A stretch of DNA of 61,899 nucleotides from Pseudomonas triticifolii (GTDB lineage: Bacteria > Pseudomonadota > Gammaproteobacteria > Pseudomonadales > Pseudomonadaceae): assembly GCF_014358015.1 (NCBI RefSeq), contig NZ_JACONV010000025.1, positions 1-61,899 on the forward strand, written 5' to 3'. The translations under genes were made by a program, and so were the position numbers. Under the pieces are notes generated by a model that saw nothing but the letters and a program-made list of their open reading frames with translations, was not told the origin of the DNA and did not search any database. How positions within the stretch are numbered: the first letter of the stretch is position 1; each line of letters starts with the position of its first letter. This document shows positions 26,235 to 35,976 of the stretch, piece after piece.

Positions 26235-28829
26235 TCATGCCTGAGGTGACGCCGCCTCAGGAAAGAACACGTCCACCAGCGGTTTGCCCGCCGCACCTAA
26301 CCGGGCGGCGTATCGTTCACGGCTGAACGGCTCACCGGTGCGCATCTCCAGAAGCCTGCGACCTGCAACCGGGGCGAATATTTCCTTGATCCGCACCCTC
26401 ATGAACCGATAGAAGCCACCCTGAACCTCGTCGAGTTGCTCGATCTGGAAGTAGCGGCCCGGCAAAAAGATGGACTCGGCTTCTCCGGGGCTCGAGGAAA
26501 AGGGTGCGATGGGTGTGGCGCCCAAGTAGTGTCTGGCAGGCAACTCGAAGACCACCGAGCTGTCATCAAAGGAGACCGGAGCCGAGACTGAAACAGCATT
26601 GTCGCCCGCCTGGCTGCTGGCAAAGGTTCTGGCTTGATAGGGGTTTTCGCTGAACGAGGTGATGTCGGTATTGGTCAACACGTCCCCTACCTCGACATGG
26701 CCACTGCGAAAGAACTGCCCAGAGGTGCTTCGCTCGCCACTTCCACCGCGATACAGGGTGACGTCGTTATTGAAGCCCAGGGTCCTCACGTCTTCGACAA
26801 AACGCTTGATGTCCTCGACCTGCTCGGCAACGCTCGCCATTCCCGGCGGCTGGCCGTCCTCAAAGACCGTTCCGGTGCGCAGGTACTGGTTATAGAGGCC
26901 ACCATTGTCGGTGTAACGCCGGATGCTCTGGCCGTAAAACATGGCCTCGTGGGTCTTGAACACACGGTGTTTTGCGCCCCAAAGGTCGATGTGCACGTCT
27001 TCGCCTTCGGAATCGGAGACCACCTCCTCTCCCGGCTCCATCCGGAAAATATCCATGACGGCCTCCTGCCGGGCAATAGCGGCCTCGGCCAGGTGCTTTT
27101 CGTCATACACGTTGATCAACATGTAGTGGTCCCAGAACGTCGACGTGGTCGTTGCGTAGCGCGGCGAGGACGACGGCTCGATCACGTCCGGCAGCACCTC
27201 CTGAGGCGCGCCGCCTGACAGGCCAGGCGATGTGATCGGCTGCCACTCGCCTTGCGCATCCAGCACAACAACCGGGCCGGAAAAGAAGGCAAACGGATTG
27301 TGCGGATCAATCACCTGCCAGCCTTGCAGCGATTCGCTGTAGCGCACGCGATAGAACAACCCGCTGCGTTGTATCCATGTCTCGCCATTGGCGAGTTGAT
27401 AAATGCCTCGCAGCCGACCGTCGGCCGTGATGGGCGTGACGCCTTCAAGCGCCAGCTGATTACCGTTGAGATTGGCCAGGGTATCCGTGGTCGAAGTGGC
27501 GGGTGCCGACTCTGCAATGCCGGTGATAGCGCGACTCGACTGCGCCAGCAGCGGCAGATTGAACGCCAGGTAAATGGCATTGCAAATCGCGCCCAACACC
27601 CCGGCCTTGCGCTGCGTCGGGGTCTTGCCGCGCAACGCCTGATCGATATTCAGCCCCAGGTTGAACGCGCTCGCCTCCACCACAGCCAGCGCCACCGGCC
27701 AGCCCAACAGTGCGAGATTGCCTGCTACATGCACAAAGGCATCCAGGTACCCCATGGCTATTCGCTTGCGCACTTCGGTGTTGCTGGTCAGCAGCGCATG
27801 GGCATCCGCCCTCATCTCTTCGCGGGCGGCATCACGCAGGTAGTCGAACGGATCGCCGGGAATGGCCTCCTTGATCTGGTTGACCAGGCTGCGCCCCGTT
27901 TGAGCATCATGGCTCAGCAGGTGGGCGACGCACGCATCGAACGTGACGTCAGGCGTCTGCCGATCGGCGGCCGGGCGAACGAAGTGCCCGCGCATTTCAC
28001 TGTGGGTCTGGGCATTGGCGAAACGCGCTTTGAGCCAGTCGATCAGCGCCTGCTGATCTTCAAAGCGGTGAAACGGGCTGACGTCGCCGGGCATATAAAG
28101 CATCTGCACACCCTGCTCGCCGACGATGCGCAGAATATCCCGGGCCTTGAAGCCCCCGATGTCCAGCCAGTGCACGCTTGCCTTCGCGCCGGATCGTATG
28201 CCTGCCCCCAGAGACGCCAGAGTGGGCGTGTCGCTGTGCTCATCCAGCACCAGGCTCACCAGCACCTCGAAATCGGTCGCCGATATCCGCCCGTTCTGCT
28301 TGCATCGCCCCGCTGCGGCCAGGTACCGGGCCTTGGCCAGCACACCGAACGTGTGTTCATTCAGACGCCAGAATTCATCCAGCGTCCGTTGATAAGCGAC
28401 GCTGAAATCCAGCGCCCAGAAATCATTCAGTACGTCCTGCGCGAGCACGCGCACTTCATTGGTTTCGTTGAACCTGCCGTGGTCGGCTTTTACGGTGTAG
28501 AAGCCACCATAGGATGACAGCTCGTCACTGGCCACGTGATCCTGAGGGCTGAAGCGGCGAATCAACAATTCGACGATCGTCATCGACTCGACCGGCGTGC
28601 CGACATGCTCCCACCCGGTAAAGGTGTGCGGGCTGCTGACCGCGCCGCTGAACCGGTGCCAGTAGACGGCTTCGGGGTCGAGCCACTTGCCGGTGCGTTT
28701 GAACAGTACGCCCCGCGCAGCACGCCACGCCATGTCGTAGAGGTCGGGATAGGCCACAACATAGTCGTGGGCTTTCTTGCGCAGTTGTTCTTGATCGGTT
28801 AGGAGTGGCTGTGTCGTTTGAGAAGTCAT
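26235..28829 (-). CDS. Large dermonecrotic-toxin-domain protein with C-terminal ADP-ribosyltransferase-like domain (copy 2)
   Basis: 864 residues, colinear with copy 1 throughout. It has the N-terminal domain (YPDLYDMAWRAARGVLFKRT, DPEAVYWHRF), a hydrophobic segment at about 390-465, a G-rich domain (YQLANGETWIQRSGLFYRVRY), an acidic stretch (EPGEEVVSDSEGEDVHIDLW) and the R-S-E signature YRGGSG (about 693), TSFSENP (about 725) and EAES (about 783). The most conserved parts are the transferase blocks. ATG 28829 is preceded by the same ribosome-site layout as copy 1 (AAGGAACAGGAAG). It is the first gene of a probable two-gene operon with an 85-bp gap. No hrp-box motif was found upstream, so type III control is not supported. 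Confidence 0.75.
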   Translation of the reverse strand: MTSQTTQPLLTDQEQLRKKAHDYVVAYPDLYDMAWRAARGVLFKRTGKWLDPEAVYWHRFSGAVSSPHTFTGWEHVGTPVESMTIVELLIRRFSPQDHVASDELSSYGGFYTVKADHGRFNETNEVRVLAQDVLNDFWALDFSVAYQRTLDEFWRLNEHTFGVLAKARYLAAAGRCKQNGRISATDFEVLVSLVLDEHSDTPTLASLGAGIRSGAKASVHWLDIGGFKARDILRIVGEQGVQMLYMPGDVSPFHRFEDQQALIDWLKARFANAQTHSEMRGHFVRPAADRQTPDVTFDACVAHLLSHDAQTGRSLVNQIKEAIPGDPFDYLRDAAREEMRADAHALLTSNTEVRKRIAMGYLDAFVHVAGNLALLGWPVALAVVEASAFNLGLNIDQALRGKTPTQRKAGVLGAICNAIYLAFNLPLLAQSSRAITGIAESAPATSTTDTLANLNGNQLALEGVTPITADGRLRGIYQLANGETWIQRSGLFYRVRYSESLQGWQVIDPHNPFAFFSGPVVVLDAQGEWQPITSPGLSGGAPQEVLPDVIEPSSSPRYATTTSTFWDHYMLINVYDEKHLAEAAIARQEAVMDIFRMEPGEEVVSDSEGEDVHIDLWGAKHRVFKTHEAMFYGQSIRRYTDNGGLYNQYLRTGTVFEDGQPPGMASVAEQVEDIKRFVEDVRTLGFNNDVTLYRGGSGERSTSGQFFRSGHVEVGDVLTNTDITSFSENPYQARTFASSQAGDNAVSVSAPVSFDDSSVVFELPARHYLGATPIAPFSSSPGEAESIFLPGRYFQIEQLDEVQGGFYRFMRVRIKEIFAPVAGRRLLEMRTGEPFSRERYAARLGAAGKPLVDVFFPEAASPQA

Positions 28830-29053
28830 GGCTTCCTGTTCCTTTGGAATGGGAGCCGTACGCAATCAAAGTCGACAGAGGCACGGGTCTTACATAGTTA
28901 CGACACCCACAGGCTGCGGCCAAAAGGCCGTGTATTAATCGGCAAAACTTTGACAGCCAGCCAATTCAACAGGTTAGAATCCCTTGGCACGCGGACTGCA
29001 TGGTCAGTTCTCGCACCCGCCGTTTTCGATTCGTTTTCTATGGAGTACCGCCC

Positions 29054-30796
29054 TTGGATGCCACGACCATCAACAGCCTGTTCCTGATTGGCGCGTTGCT
29101 GGTAGCGGCGAGCATTCTGGTCAGTTCTCTTTCTTCACGCCTGGGCATCCCGATTCTGGTCATCATCCTTGCGGTGGGCATGGTCGCGGGCGTGGATGGC
29201 GGCGGCATCATTTTCGACAACTACGCCACCGCCTATCTGGTGGGCAACCTGGCACTGGCGGTCATTCTGCTCGATGGCGGCCTGCGAACGCGGGTTGCGA
29301 GTTTCCGGGTGGCGCTCTGGCCCGCCCTGTCGCTGGCAACCGTCGGGGTGCTGATCACCACGGGGCTGACGGGCATGGTCGCCGCATGGCTGTTCAACCT
29401 GAACATGATTCAGGGCCTGCTGATCGGTGCCATCGTCGGATCGACCGACGCGGCGGCCGTGTTCTCGCTGCTCGGCGGCAAGGGACTTAACGAACGGGTC
29501 ACGGCCAGTCTGGAAATCGAATCCGGCAGCAACGACCCGATGGCGGTGTTTCTGACCGTGACCCTGATCGGCATGCTCGCCAGCGGCCAGACCGGCCTGC
29601 ACTGGGGGCTGCTGGGGCACCTGATTCAGGAATTCGGCATCGGCGCAATCATCGGTCTGGGCGGCGGCTGGATCATGTTGCAACTGGTCAACCGCATCAA
29701 TCTGGCCGCTGGCCTGTACCCGATCCTGGTCATCGCCGGTGGTCTGGCGATCTTTGCCCTGACCAACGCCATCCACGGCAGTGGCTTTCTGGCGGTCTAC
29801 CTGTGCGGTCTGGTACTGGGTAACCGGCCGATCCGCAGCCGCCATGGCATTCTGCACATGCTTGACGGCATGGCCTGGCTGGCACAGATCGGCATGTTTC
29901 TGGTGCTGGGCTTGCTGGTCACACCACACGACCTGCTGCCGATTGCCATCCCGGCGCTGGGTCTGGCGCTGTGGATGATTCTGGTGGCGCGGCCATTGTC
30001 GGTCATGGTCGGCCTGCTGCCGTTCAAGGCGTTTCATGGTCGCGAAAAGGCCTTCATCGCCTGGGTCGGCCTGCGCGGCGCGGTACCGATCATTCTTGCC
30101 GTGTTCCCGCTGATGGCCGGGCTGCCCAACGCGCAGCTGTACTTCAACCTCGCGTTCTTCATCGTGCTGGTCTCGCTGCTCCTGCAAGGCACCAGCCTGC
30201 CGTGGATGGCAAAACTGTTGAAAGTCACGGTTCCGCCCGATCCTGCGCCGATTTCCCGCGCGGCCCTTGAAGTCCATGTCACCAGCGAATGGGAGCTGTT
30301 CGTTTATCGTCTGGGCGCAGAAAAGTGGTGCATCGGCGCGGCGCTGCGTGAACTGAAAATGCCTGAAGGCACGCGCATCGCGGCGCTGTTTCGCGGCCAG
30401 CAGTTGCTTCACCCCTCCGGCAGTACCACGCTGGAAGTGGGCGACCTGCTCTGCGTGATCGGCCACGAACACGACCTGCCTGCACTGGGCAAACTGTTCA
30501 GTCAGGCTCCGCAACGGGGTCTGGACCTGCGCTTCTTCGGCGACTTCGTGCTCGAAGGTGACGCGCAACTGGGCGCGGTGGCCGCGCTTTATGGCCTGAA
30601 ACTCGATGGCATCGACCCTGGCATGCCGCTCAGTCAGTTCATCGTGCAGAAGAACCGTGGCGAGCCGGTGATCGGTGACCAGATCGAATGGAATGGAACT
30701 ATTTGGACCGTTGCCGTCATGGACGGGAACAAGATCCAGAAAGTGGGCGTCAAATTCCCCGAAGGAAGCCGCCCGGGTCCCGGATTGTTCCTTTAA
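29054..30796 (+). CDS. nhaP2: K+/H+ antiporter NhaP2 (CvrA)
   Basis: 580-residue CPA1 antiporter with a 12-13-segment membrane domain (about 1-390), then a TrkA-C-like cytosolic domain (about 400-485) and a CorC-HlyC-type C-terminal domain. The stretch GAIVGSTDAAAVFSLLGGKGLNERV and EIESGSNDPMAVFLT is the ion-site signature and is nearly identical to E. coli NhaP2. It exports K+ and adjusts ion balance at high K+ or alkaline conditions. The start is TTG 29054 (GGAG 8 nt upstream), because the peptide from there (DATTINSLF) matches the family N-terminus. It is 23 bp from mscK. Confidence 0.93.
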   Translation: MDATTINSLFLIGALLVAASILVSSLSSRLGIPILVIILAVGMVAGVDGGGIIFDNYATAYLVGNLALAVILLDGGLRTRVASFRVALWPALSLATVGVLITTGLTGMVAAWLFNLNMIQGLLIGAIVGSTDAAAVFSLLGGKGLNERVTASLEIESGSNDPMAVFLTVTLIGMLASGQTGLHWGLLGHLIQEFGIGAIIGLGGGWIMLQLVNRINLAAGLYPILVIAGGLAIFALTNAIHGSGFLAVYLCGLVLGNRPIRSRHGILHMLDGMAWLAQIGMFLVLGLLVTPHDLLPIAIPALGLALWMILVARPLSVMVGLLPFKAFHGREKAFIAWVGLRGAVPIILAVFPLMAGLPNAQLYFNLAFFIVLVSLLLQGTSLPWMAKLLKVTVPPDPAPISRAALEVHVTSEWELFVYRLGAEKWCIGAALRELKMPEGTRIAALFRGQQLLHPSGSTTLEVGDLLCVIGHEHDLPALGKLFSQAPQRGLDLRFFGDFVLEGDAQLGAVAALYGLKLDGIDPGMPLSQFIVQKNRGEPVIGDQIEWNGTIWTVAVMDGNKIQKVGVKFPEGSRPGPGLFL

Positions 30797-30819
30797 ACTG
30801 CCCACCCACACGTACCATC

Positions 30820-33800
30820 ATGCGACCGGTGTCTATGTTTTTCCTGCGCTCCCTTTGTGCTGCCACACTGTTTACGCTTTGTCTTTCCACCTTCCCTGCG
30901 TTGGCTGCAGACCCGCCTACCAGCGAAGCCGTACAACAAAGTCTGGACAAGATCGCCGACCGCAAGCTGCCGGATGCTGACCAGAAAGCGCTGCAGCAGG
31001 TACTTGAACAGACTCTGGGGTTTCTGGCCAGCAAGCAGGACAGCGAACAGAAGCTGACCGCGCTCAAGCAGCAACTCAACCAGGCACCCAAGCAGACCAC
31101 CGACAACCAGCGTGAGCTGAGCCGGCTCAAGGAAAGCAAGGTGGTTGCGGTGGCACAACGCTACGGCGGCCTCGACGTGCCGCAACTGGAGCAGGTGCTC
31201 AGCCAGCGCAGCACTCAGCAAAGCGATCTGCAGAAAGAACTCAACGACGCCAACAGCCTGAGCATCACGGCCCAGACTCGCCCGGAGCGTGCGCAGGCAG
31301 AAATCAGCGCCAACCAGAACCGCATCCAGCAGATCAACGCCATCCTCAAACTGGGCAAGGACAACGGCAAGACCCTCAGCGCCGATCAGCGCAACCTGCT
31401 GAATGCCGAGTTGGCGTCGATCAATGCGCTGAACCTGTTGCGCCGTCAGGAACTGGCTGGCAACAGCCAGCTTCAGGACCTGGGTAACAGCCAGCACGAT
31501 CTGCTGACCGAGAAAGTCGCGCGCCAGGAGCAGGAAATTCAGGACCTGCAAACCCTGATCAACGACAAGCGCCGCGCCCAGTCGCAGAAAACCGTCGCCG
31601 ACCTGTCCCTTGAAGCCCAAAAATCCGGCGGCAGCAGCCTGCTGGCCACCGAAAGCGCAGCCAACCTGCAACTGTCCGACTACCTGCTGCGCGGCACCGA
31701 TCGCCTCAACGAACTGACGCAGCAGAACCTCAAGACCAAGCAGCAACTGGACAACCTGACCCAGACTGACCAGGCCCTGAGCGAGCAGATCAACGTTCTC
31801 AGCGGCAGCCTGCTGCTGTCCAAGATTCTCTACAAACAGAAGCAGTCGTTGCCGCATCTGGAACTGGACAAAGGACTGGCCGACGAAATCGCCAACATCC
31901 GTTTGTACCAGTTCGAAATCAACCAGCAACGCGAGCAGATGAGTACGCCGAACGCCTATGTCGAGAAACTGCTCGCCACTCAGGCTCCGGAAAACGTCAC
32001 CCCGCAGTTGCGCAGAACCCTGCTGGACCTGGCCATTACCCGCAGTGACCTGCTGGAACGCCTGAACCGCGAGCTCAGTGCGTTGCTCAACGAATCCATC
32101 ACCCTGCAACTGAACCAGAAGCAACTGACCAGCACCGCGATCAGCCTGCGCTCCACGCTGGACGAGCAGATGTTCTGGATTCCCAGCAACAAGCCGCTGG
32201 ACATCGAGTGGTTCCAGAACATCTGGCCGCGCCTTGAAAAACAGGTCGCCACCCTGCCCTGGACGTCAAGCCTTAGCGAGCTGTCGGATGGACTGACGCA
32301 GCGCCCTCTGCTGTTCCTGCCGCTGCTGTTGCTGATAGGTGTACTGACCTGGCGGCGCAAGGCGCTGTATCAGCGTCTGAACCGCCTGCATGCAGACATT
32401 GGCCACTTCAAGCGTGACAGCCAGTGGAAAACCCCGCTGGCCCTGCTGATCAACGTGCTGCTGGCCATGCCTGTCGCCTTGGGCCTGGCCCTGTGCGGCT
32501 ATGCACTGCAGATCGATGCCCGCGGGCAGAACGCCAACCTCGGCGAGGCGCTGTTGCAGATCGCTCTGGCCTGGCTGGTGTTCTACACCGCCTACCGCGT
32601 GCTCGCGCCGTCGGGTGTTGCGCAGCTGCATTTCCGCTGGGAGACGGCGCAGGTCGAGTTCCTGCGCGGCTGGATTCGTCGCCTCGGGCTGGTCGTTCTG
32701 GCGTTGGTTGCGGTCGTAGCGGTGGCTGAACACCAGCCTGCCGCGCTGGCCGACGACGTGCTGGGGATTGGCGTGGTGCTGACCTGCTACGCACTGATGG
32801 CCTGGCTGCTGGGTCGCCTGCTGGTCTCAAGCCCGACCCACCACAATGCTTCGCTGTTTCGCAAAGCCGTGGGCATGGCCTTCACCGCGCTGCCCGTGGC
32901 GTTGTTCGTGGCAGTGTGCTTCGGCTATTACTACACCGCGCTCAAGCTCAGCGACCGACTGATCGACACGCTTTACCTGCTCATGCTCTGGCTGGTGGTG
33001 GAAGCGACGTTCGTGCGCGGCCTGGGTGTGGCGGCACGCCGTCTGGCCTACCAGCGCGCCTTGGCCAAACGTCAGGCTGCTCGCGAAAACGGCGACAGCG
33101 ACGCACCGGTCGAAGAGCCGAAACTGGACATCGAACAGGTCAACCAGCAGTCGCTGCGTCTGATTCGTCTGGCCTTGCTGGGCGGATTCATCGGCGCGTT
33201 GTATCTGGTCTGGGCCGACCTGATCACGGTCTTTGCCTACCTCGACAACATTACCCTTTACGAGTACACCAGCGGCACCGGCGCCAACATGAGCATGGTG
33301 CCGATCAGCCTCGGCGACTTCATCGGCGCGGTGGTGATCATCGCCATCACCTTCGTGCTGGCAGGCAACCTGCCCGGCCTTCTGGAAGTGCTGGTGCTGT
33401 CACGCCTGAATCTGGCGCAAGGCAGTGCCTACGCGACGACGACATTGCTGTCCTATGCAATTGCCGGCATCGGTTTCGTCACCACGCTCTCGACACTCGG
33501 CGTGAGCTGGGACAAATTGCAGTGGCTGGTAGCCGCGCTGTCGGTCGGTCTCGGCTTCGGTATGCAAGAGATCTTCGCCAACTTCATCTCCGGCATCATG
33601 ATCCTGTTCGAACGTCCGGTGCGGATCGGCGACACCATCACCATTGGCAACCTGTCGGGTACGGTCAGCAAGATACGCATTCGTGCCACGACCATCACCG
33701 ACTTCGACCGCAAGGACATCATCGTCCCGAACAAGACGTTCATCACCGGCCAGCTCATCAACTGGTCGCTGACCGACACCATCACCCGCGTGACCCTCAA

Positions 33801-34221
33801 ACTCGGCGTGGACTACGGCTCGGACCTGGAACTGGTGCGCGAGTTGCTGTTGCAGGCGGCGCGCGAGAACCCACGGGTGCTGAAAGAGCCTGAGCCGATC
33901 GTCTACTTCCTGAACTTCGGCGAAAGTACGCTGGACCACGAACTGCGCATGCATGTACGTGATCTGGGCGACCGCAACCCGGTACTGGACGAAATCAACC
34001 GGTTCATCAACCGCGAGTTCAAGAAGCAGAAGATCAACATTTCCTTCCGCCAGATGGAGATCTACCTGAAGAACACTCAGGGCAAGGAATACAAGATGGT
34101 GCCCGTGGAGCCGGAGGAAAAACCCGGTCTGCCGACCGAGAAGACCACGCCGCCGGTCAACACCAAAGTAGCACCAGCGACCAAGGACGCGCCCGAGCCA
34201 CCTGAACTCAGGCTCGACTGA
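30820..34221 (+). CDS. mscK: MscK/KefA-type mechanosensitive channel
   Basis: 1133-residue protein. It starts with a signal peptide (MFFLRSLCAATLFTLCLSTFPALA, cleavage before ADPP) and a large periplasmic coiled-coil region (about 25-490) with many EQ-rich helices. About 10 membrane segments (about 520-900) follow, then the MscS-type pore and vestibule (FGMQEIFANFISGIMILFERPVRIGDTI, about 910-940; GTVSKIRIRATTITD; VPNKTFI). The C-terminal tail is Pro/Glu/Lys-rich. It protects against hypo-osmotic shock. The start is ATG 30820, with ATG 30835 as an alternative. Its position right after nhaP2 suggests a shared osmotic/ion operon. Confidence 0.93.
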   Translation: MRPVSMFFLRSLCAATLFTLCLSTFPALAADPPTSEAVQQSLDKIADRKLPDADQKALQQVLEQTLGFLASKQDSEQKLTALKQQLNQAPKQTTDNQRELSRLKESKVVAVAQRYGGLDVPQLEQVLSQRSTQQSDLQKELNDANSLSITAQTRPERAQAEISANQNRIQQINAILKLGKDNGKTLSADQRNLLNAELASINALNLLRRQELAGNSQLQDLGNSQHDLLTEKVARQEQEIQDLQTLINDKRRAQSQKTVADLSLEAQKSGGSSLLATESAANLQLSDYLLRGTDRLNELTQQNLKTKQQLDNLTQTDQALSEQINVLSGSLLLSKILYKQKQSLPHLELDKGLADEIANIRLYQFEINQQREQMSTPNAYVEKLLATQAPENVTPQLRRTLLDLAITRSDLLERLNRELSALLNESITLQLNQKQLTSTAISLRSTLDEQMFWIPSNKPLDIEWFQNIWPRLEKQVATLPWTSSLSELSDGLTQRPLLFLPLLLLIGVLTWRRKALYQRLNRLHADIGHFKRDSQWKTPLALLINVLLAMPVALGLALCGYALQIDARGQNANLGEALLQIALAWLVFYTAYRVLAPSGVAQLHFRWETAQVEFLRGWIRRLGLVVLALVAVVAVAEHQPAALADDVLGIGVVLTCYALMAWLLGRLLVSSPTHHNASLFRKAVGMAFTALPVALFVAVCFGYYYTALKLSDRLIDTLYLLMLWLVVEATFVRGLGVAARRLAYQRALAKRQAARENGDSDAPVEEPKLDIEQVNQQSLRLIRLALLGGFIGALYLVWADLITVFAYLDNITLYEYTSGTGANMSMVPISLGDFIGAVVIIAITFVLAGNLPGLLEVLVLSRLNLAQGSAYATTTLLSYAIAGIGFVTTLSTLGVSWDKLQWLVAALSVGLGFGMQEIFANFISGIMILFERPVRIGDTITIGNLSGTVSKIRIRATTITDFDRKDIIVPNKTFITGQLINWSLTDTITRVTLKLGVDYGSDLELVRELLLQAARENPRVLKEPEPIVYFLNFGESTLDHELRMHVRDLGDRNPVLDEINRFINREFKKQKINISFRQMEIYLKNTQGKEYKMVPVEPEEKPGLPTEKTTPPVNTKVAPATKDAPEPPELRLD

Positions 34222-34269
34222 TCGGGTCAACCCCAGCAGAATGCCCTCACACTCTGCTGGAGATGGCCT

Positions 34270-35745
34270 GTGAAAGCCCTCGACGAACTCGTCTTCGACA
34301 ACCGCTTCGCCCGCTTGGGCGACGCGTTCTCCACCTCGGTCCTGCCCGAACCCATCGCAGAGCCTCGCCTCGTGGTCGCCAGCACCTCGGCGCTGGCCTT
34401 GCTCGACCTCGACCCGAGCCAGGCCGAACTGCCACTTTTTGCAGACATCTTTTCTGGACACAAACTCTGGCAGGAAGCCGAGCCGCGGGCGATGGTGTAC
34501 TCCGGTCATCAGTTCGGCTCATACAATCCGCGTCTGGGCGATGGCCGTGGCCTGTTGCTGGGCGAGGTTTACAACGACGCAGGCGAGCATTGGGACCTGC
34601 ACCTCAAGGGTGCCGGGCAAACGCCATATTCGCGCATGGGTGACGGCCGTGCCGTGCTGCGCTCTTCGATCCGCGAGTTTCTGGCCTCCGAAGCGCTACA
34701 CGCGCTGAACATCCCGAGCAGCCGCGCGGCCTGTGTGATCGGTTCGAGCACCCCAGTGTGGCGCGAAACCGAGGAACGTGCCGCCATGGTGCTGCGTCTT
34801 GCCCACAGCCATATACGCTTTGGCAGCCTCGAATACTTCTACTACACCAAGCAGCCTGAGCAGTTGAAGCAGCTGGCCGAACACGTGCTGACGATGCACT
34901 ACCCGCAGTGCCAGGAACAGCCTGAGCCGTATCTGGCGATGTTCCGGGAAATCGTCGAGCGCAATGCCGAGTTGATCGCGAAGTGGCAAGCCTACGGCTT
35001 TTGCCATGGCGTGATGAACACCGACAACATGTCGATTCTGGGCATCACCTTCGACTTTGGCCCGTTCGCGTTTCTGGACGATTTCGACCAGCACTTCGTC
35101 TGCAACCATTCCGATCATGAAGGCCGTTACTCTTTCAGCAATCAAGTGCCCATCGCGCAGTGGAACCTCAGCGCGCTGGCCCAGGCCCTGACGCCGTTCA
35201 TCAGCGTAGATGCGTTACGCGAGACCATCGGGTTGTTCCTGCCGCTTTATCAGGCACATTACCGGGACCTGATGCGCCGTCGCCTCGGCCTGGCTCAGGC
35301 AGGCGAGCAGGACGACGAGCAGGACGACGTGCTGATCAGCCGCCTGCTGCAATTGATGCAGAACAGTGGCGTCGATTACACGTTGTTTTTCCGCCGTCTG
35401 GGCGATGCCCCGGCCGCCGACGCATTGCAGGCCCTGCGTGACGACTTTGTCGACATAAAAGGCTTCGATAGCTGGGGCGAGACCTACCTGGCGCGCATCG
35501 CCCAGGAAGACCCTAGCCCGGAAGATGAGCGCAAAACACGCATGCACGCGGTCAACCCGCTCTACATCCTGCGCAATTACCTGGCGCAAAACGCGATTCA
35601 GGCGGCCGAACAGGGCGACTACGAAGAAGTCCGCCGCCTGCACGACGTGCTCTGCACGCCTTTCACCGAACAACCCGGCATGGACCGCTACGCCCAGCGC
35701 CCACCGGACTGGGGCAAGCATCTGGAGATCAGCTGTTCGTCGTGA
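34270..35745 (+). CDS. selO: Protein adenylyltransferase SelO (YdiU)
   Basis: 491-residue pseudokinase-fold enzyme that transfers AMP from ATP to Ser/Thr/Tyr of target proteins and in E. coli links to redox stress. FDNRFARLGDAF starts the protein, GSYNPRLGDGRG and GAGQTPYSRMGDGRAVLRSSIREFL (about 80-140) form the nucleotide site, and FCHGVMNTDNMSILG with DFGPF carry the metal-binding residues. The C-terminus ends ISCSS, with the conserved redox Cys that is selenocysteine in some animals. The start is GTG 34270, 48 bp after mscK, with a weak ribosome site. Confidence 0.95.
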   Translation: MKALDELVFDNRFARLGDAFSTSVLPEPIAEPRLVVASTSALALLDLDPSQAELPLFADIFSGHKLWQEAEPRAMVYSGHQFGSYNPRLGDGRGLLLGEVYNDAGEHWDLHLKGAGQTPYSRMGDGRAVLRSSIREFLASEALHALNIPSSRAACVIGSSTPVWRETEERAAMVLRLAHSHIRFGSLEYFYYTKQPEQLKQLAEHVLTMHYPQCQEQPEPYLAMFREIVERNAELIAKWQAYGFCHGVMNTDNMSILGITFDFGPFAFLDDFDQHFVCNHSDHEGRYSFSNQVPIAQWNLSALAQALTPFISVDALRETIGLFLPLYQAHYRDLMRRRLGLAQAGEQDDEQDDVLISRLLQLMQNSGVDYTLFFRRLGDAPAADALQALRDDFVDIKGFDSWGETYLARIAQEDPSPEDERKTRMHAVNPLYILRNYLAQNAIQAAEQGDYEEVRRLHDVLCTPFTEQPGMDRYAQRPPDWGKHLEISCSS

Positions 35746-35782
35746 CGTGAGCCATGCGCTCGGCTCACTGAGTCCGCAATCC
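35742..35782 (+). repeat. 41-bp direct repeat, left copy (with hairpin)
   Basis: Identical to 36168-36208. It begins in the selO stop codon (GTGACGTGAGCC) and ends GAGTCCGCAATCC. It carries a hairpin GTGAGCC / GGCTCAC (35747-35753 / 35762-35768). Confidence 0.85.
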
Positions 35783-35789
35783 ATGCCAA

Positions 35790-35883
35790 GTGACGCGGAA
35801 CGTCACGGGAGGCATGCCCACGCGGGGCACGATCAATATCGGGTAATGATCATTCAGACACTCTGCGCTCATCGTTATACACA
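35790..35883 (+). repeat. Dispersed repeat fragment, long form
   Basis: Starts with the hairpin GTGACGCGGAACGTCAC (35790-35806), continues GCATGCCCACGCGGG and ends CTCATCGTTATACACA. It shares order and sequence with the minus strand of 6421-6474, so it is a repeat family of the genome. Confidence 0.65.
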
Positions 35884-35902
35884 CATCATCCTGCTCTCCA
35901 GT

Positions 35903-35932
35903 AGGGCAGCAGCGCTGCCCTGCTTCTTTTGA
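35903..35932 (+). terminator. Intrinsic terminator downstream of selO
   Basis: Perfect stem GGGCAGC-AGC-GCTGCCC (35904-35920) followed by TGCTTCTTTT. It lies about 160 bp after the selO stop. Confidence 0.75.
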
Positions 35933-35976
35933 CGCGGTAGTGCGGACACCACCGATTGCGACTGGGTGAAGGCTGA

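Noticed and set aside
28830..29053. Possible hrp box controlling the toxin pair
   Set aside because: No GGAACC or its complement appears in the upstream region, so type III regulation is not supported by sequence.
29135..30811. 558-codon open frame opposite nhaP2
   Set aside because: Antisense shadow of a conserved transporter; composition is charged and repetitive.
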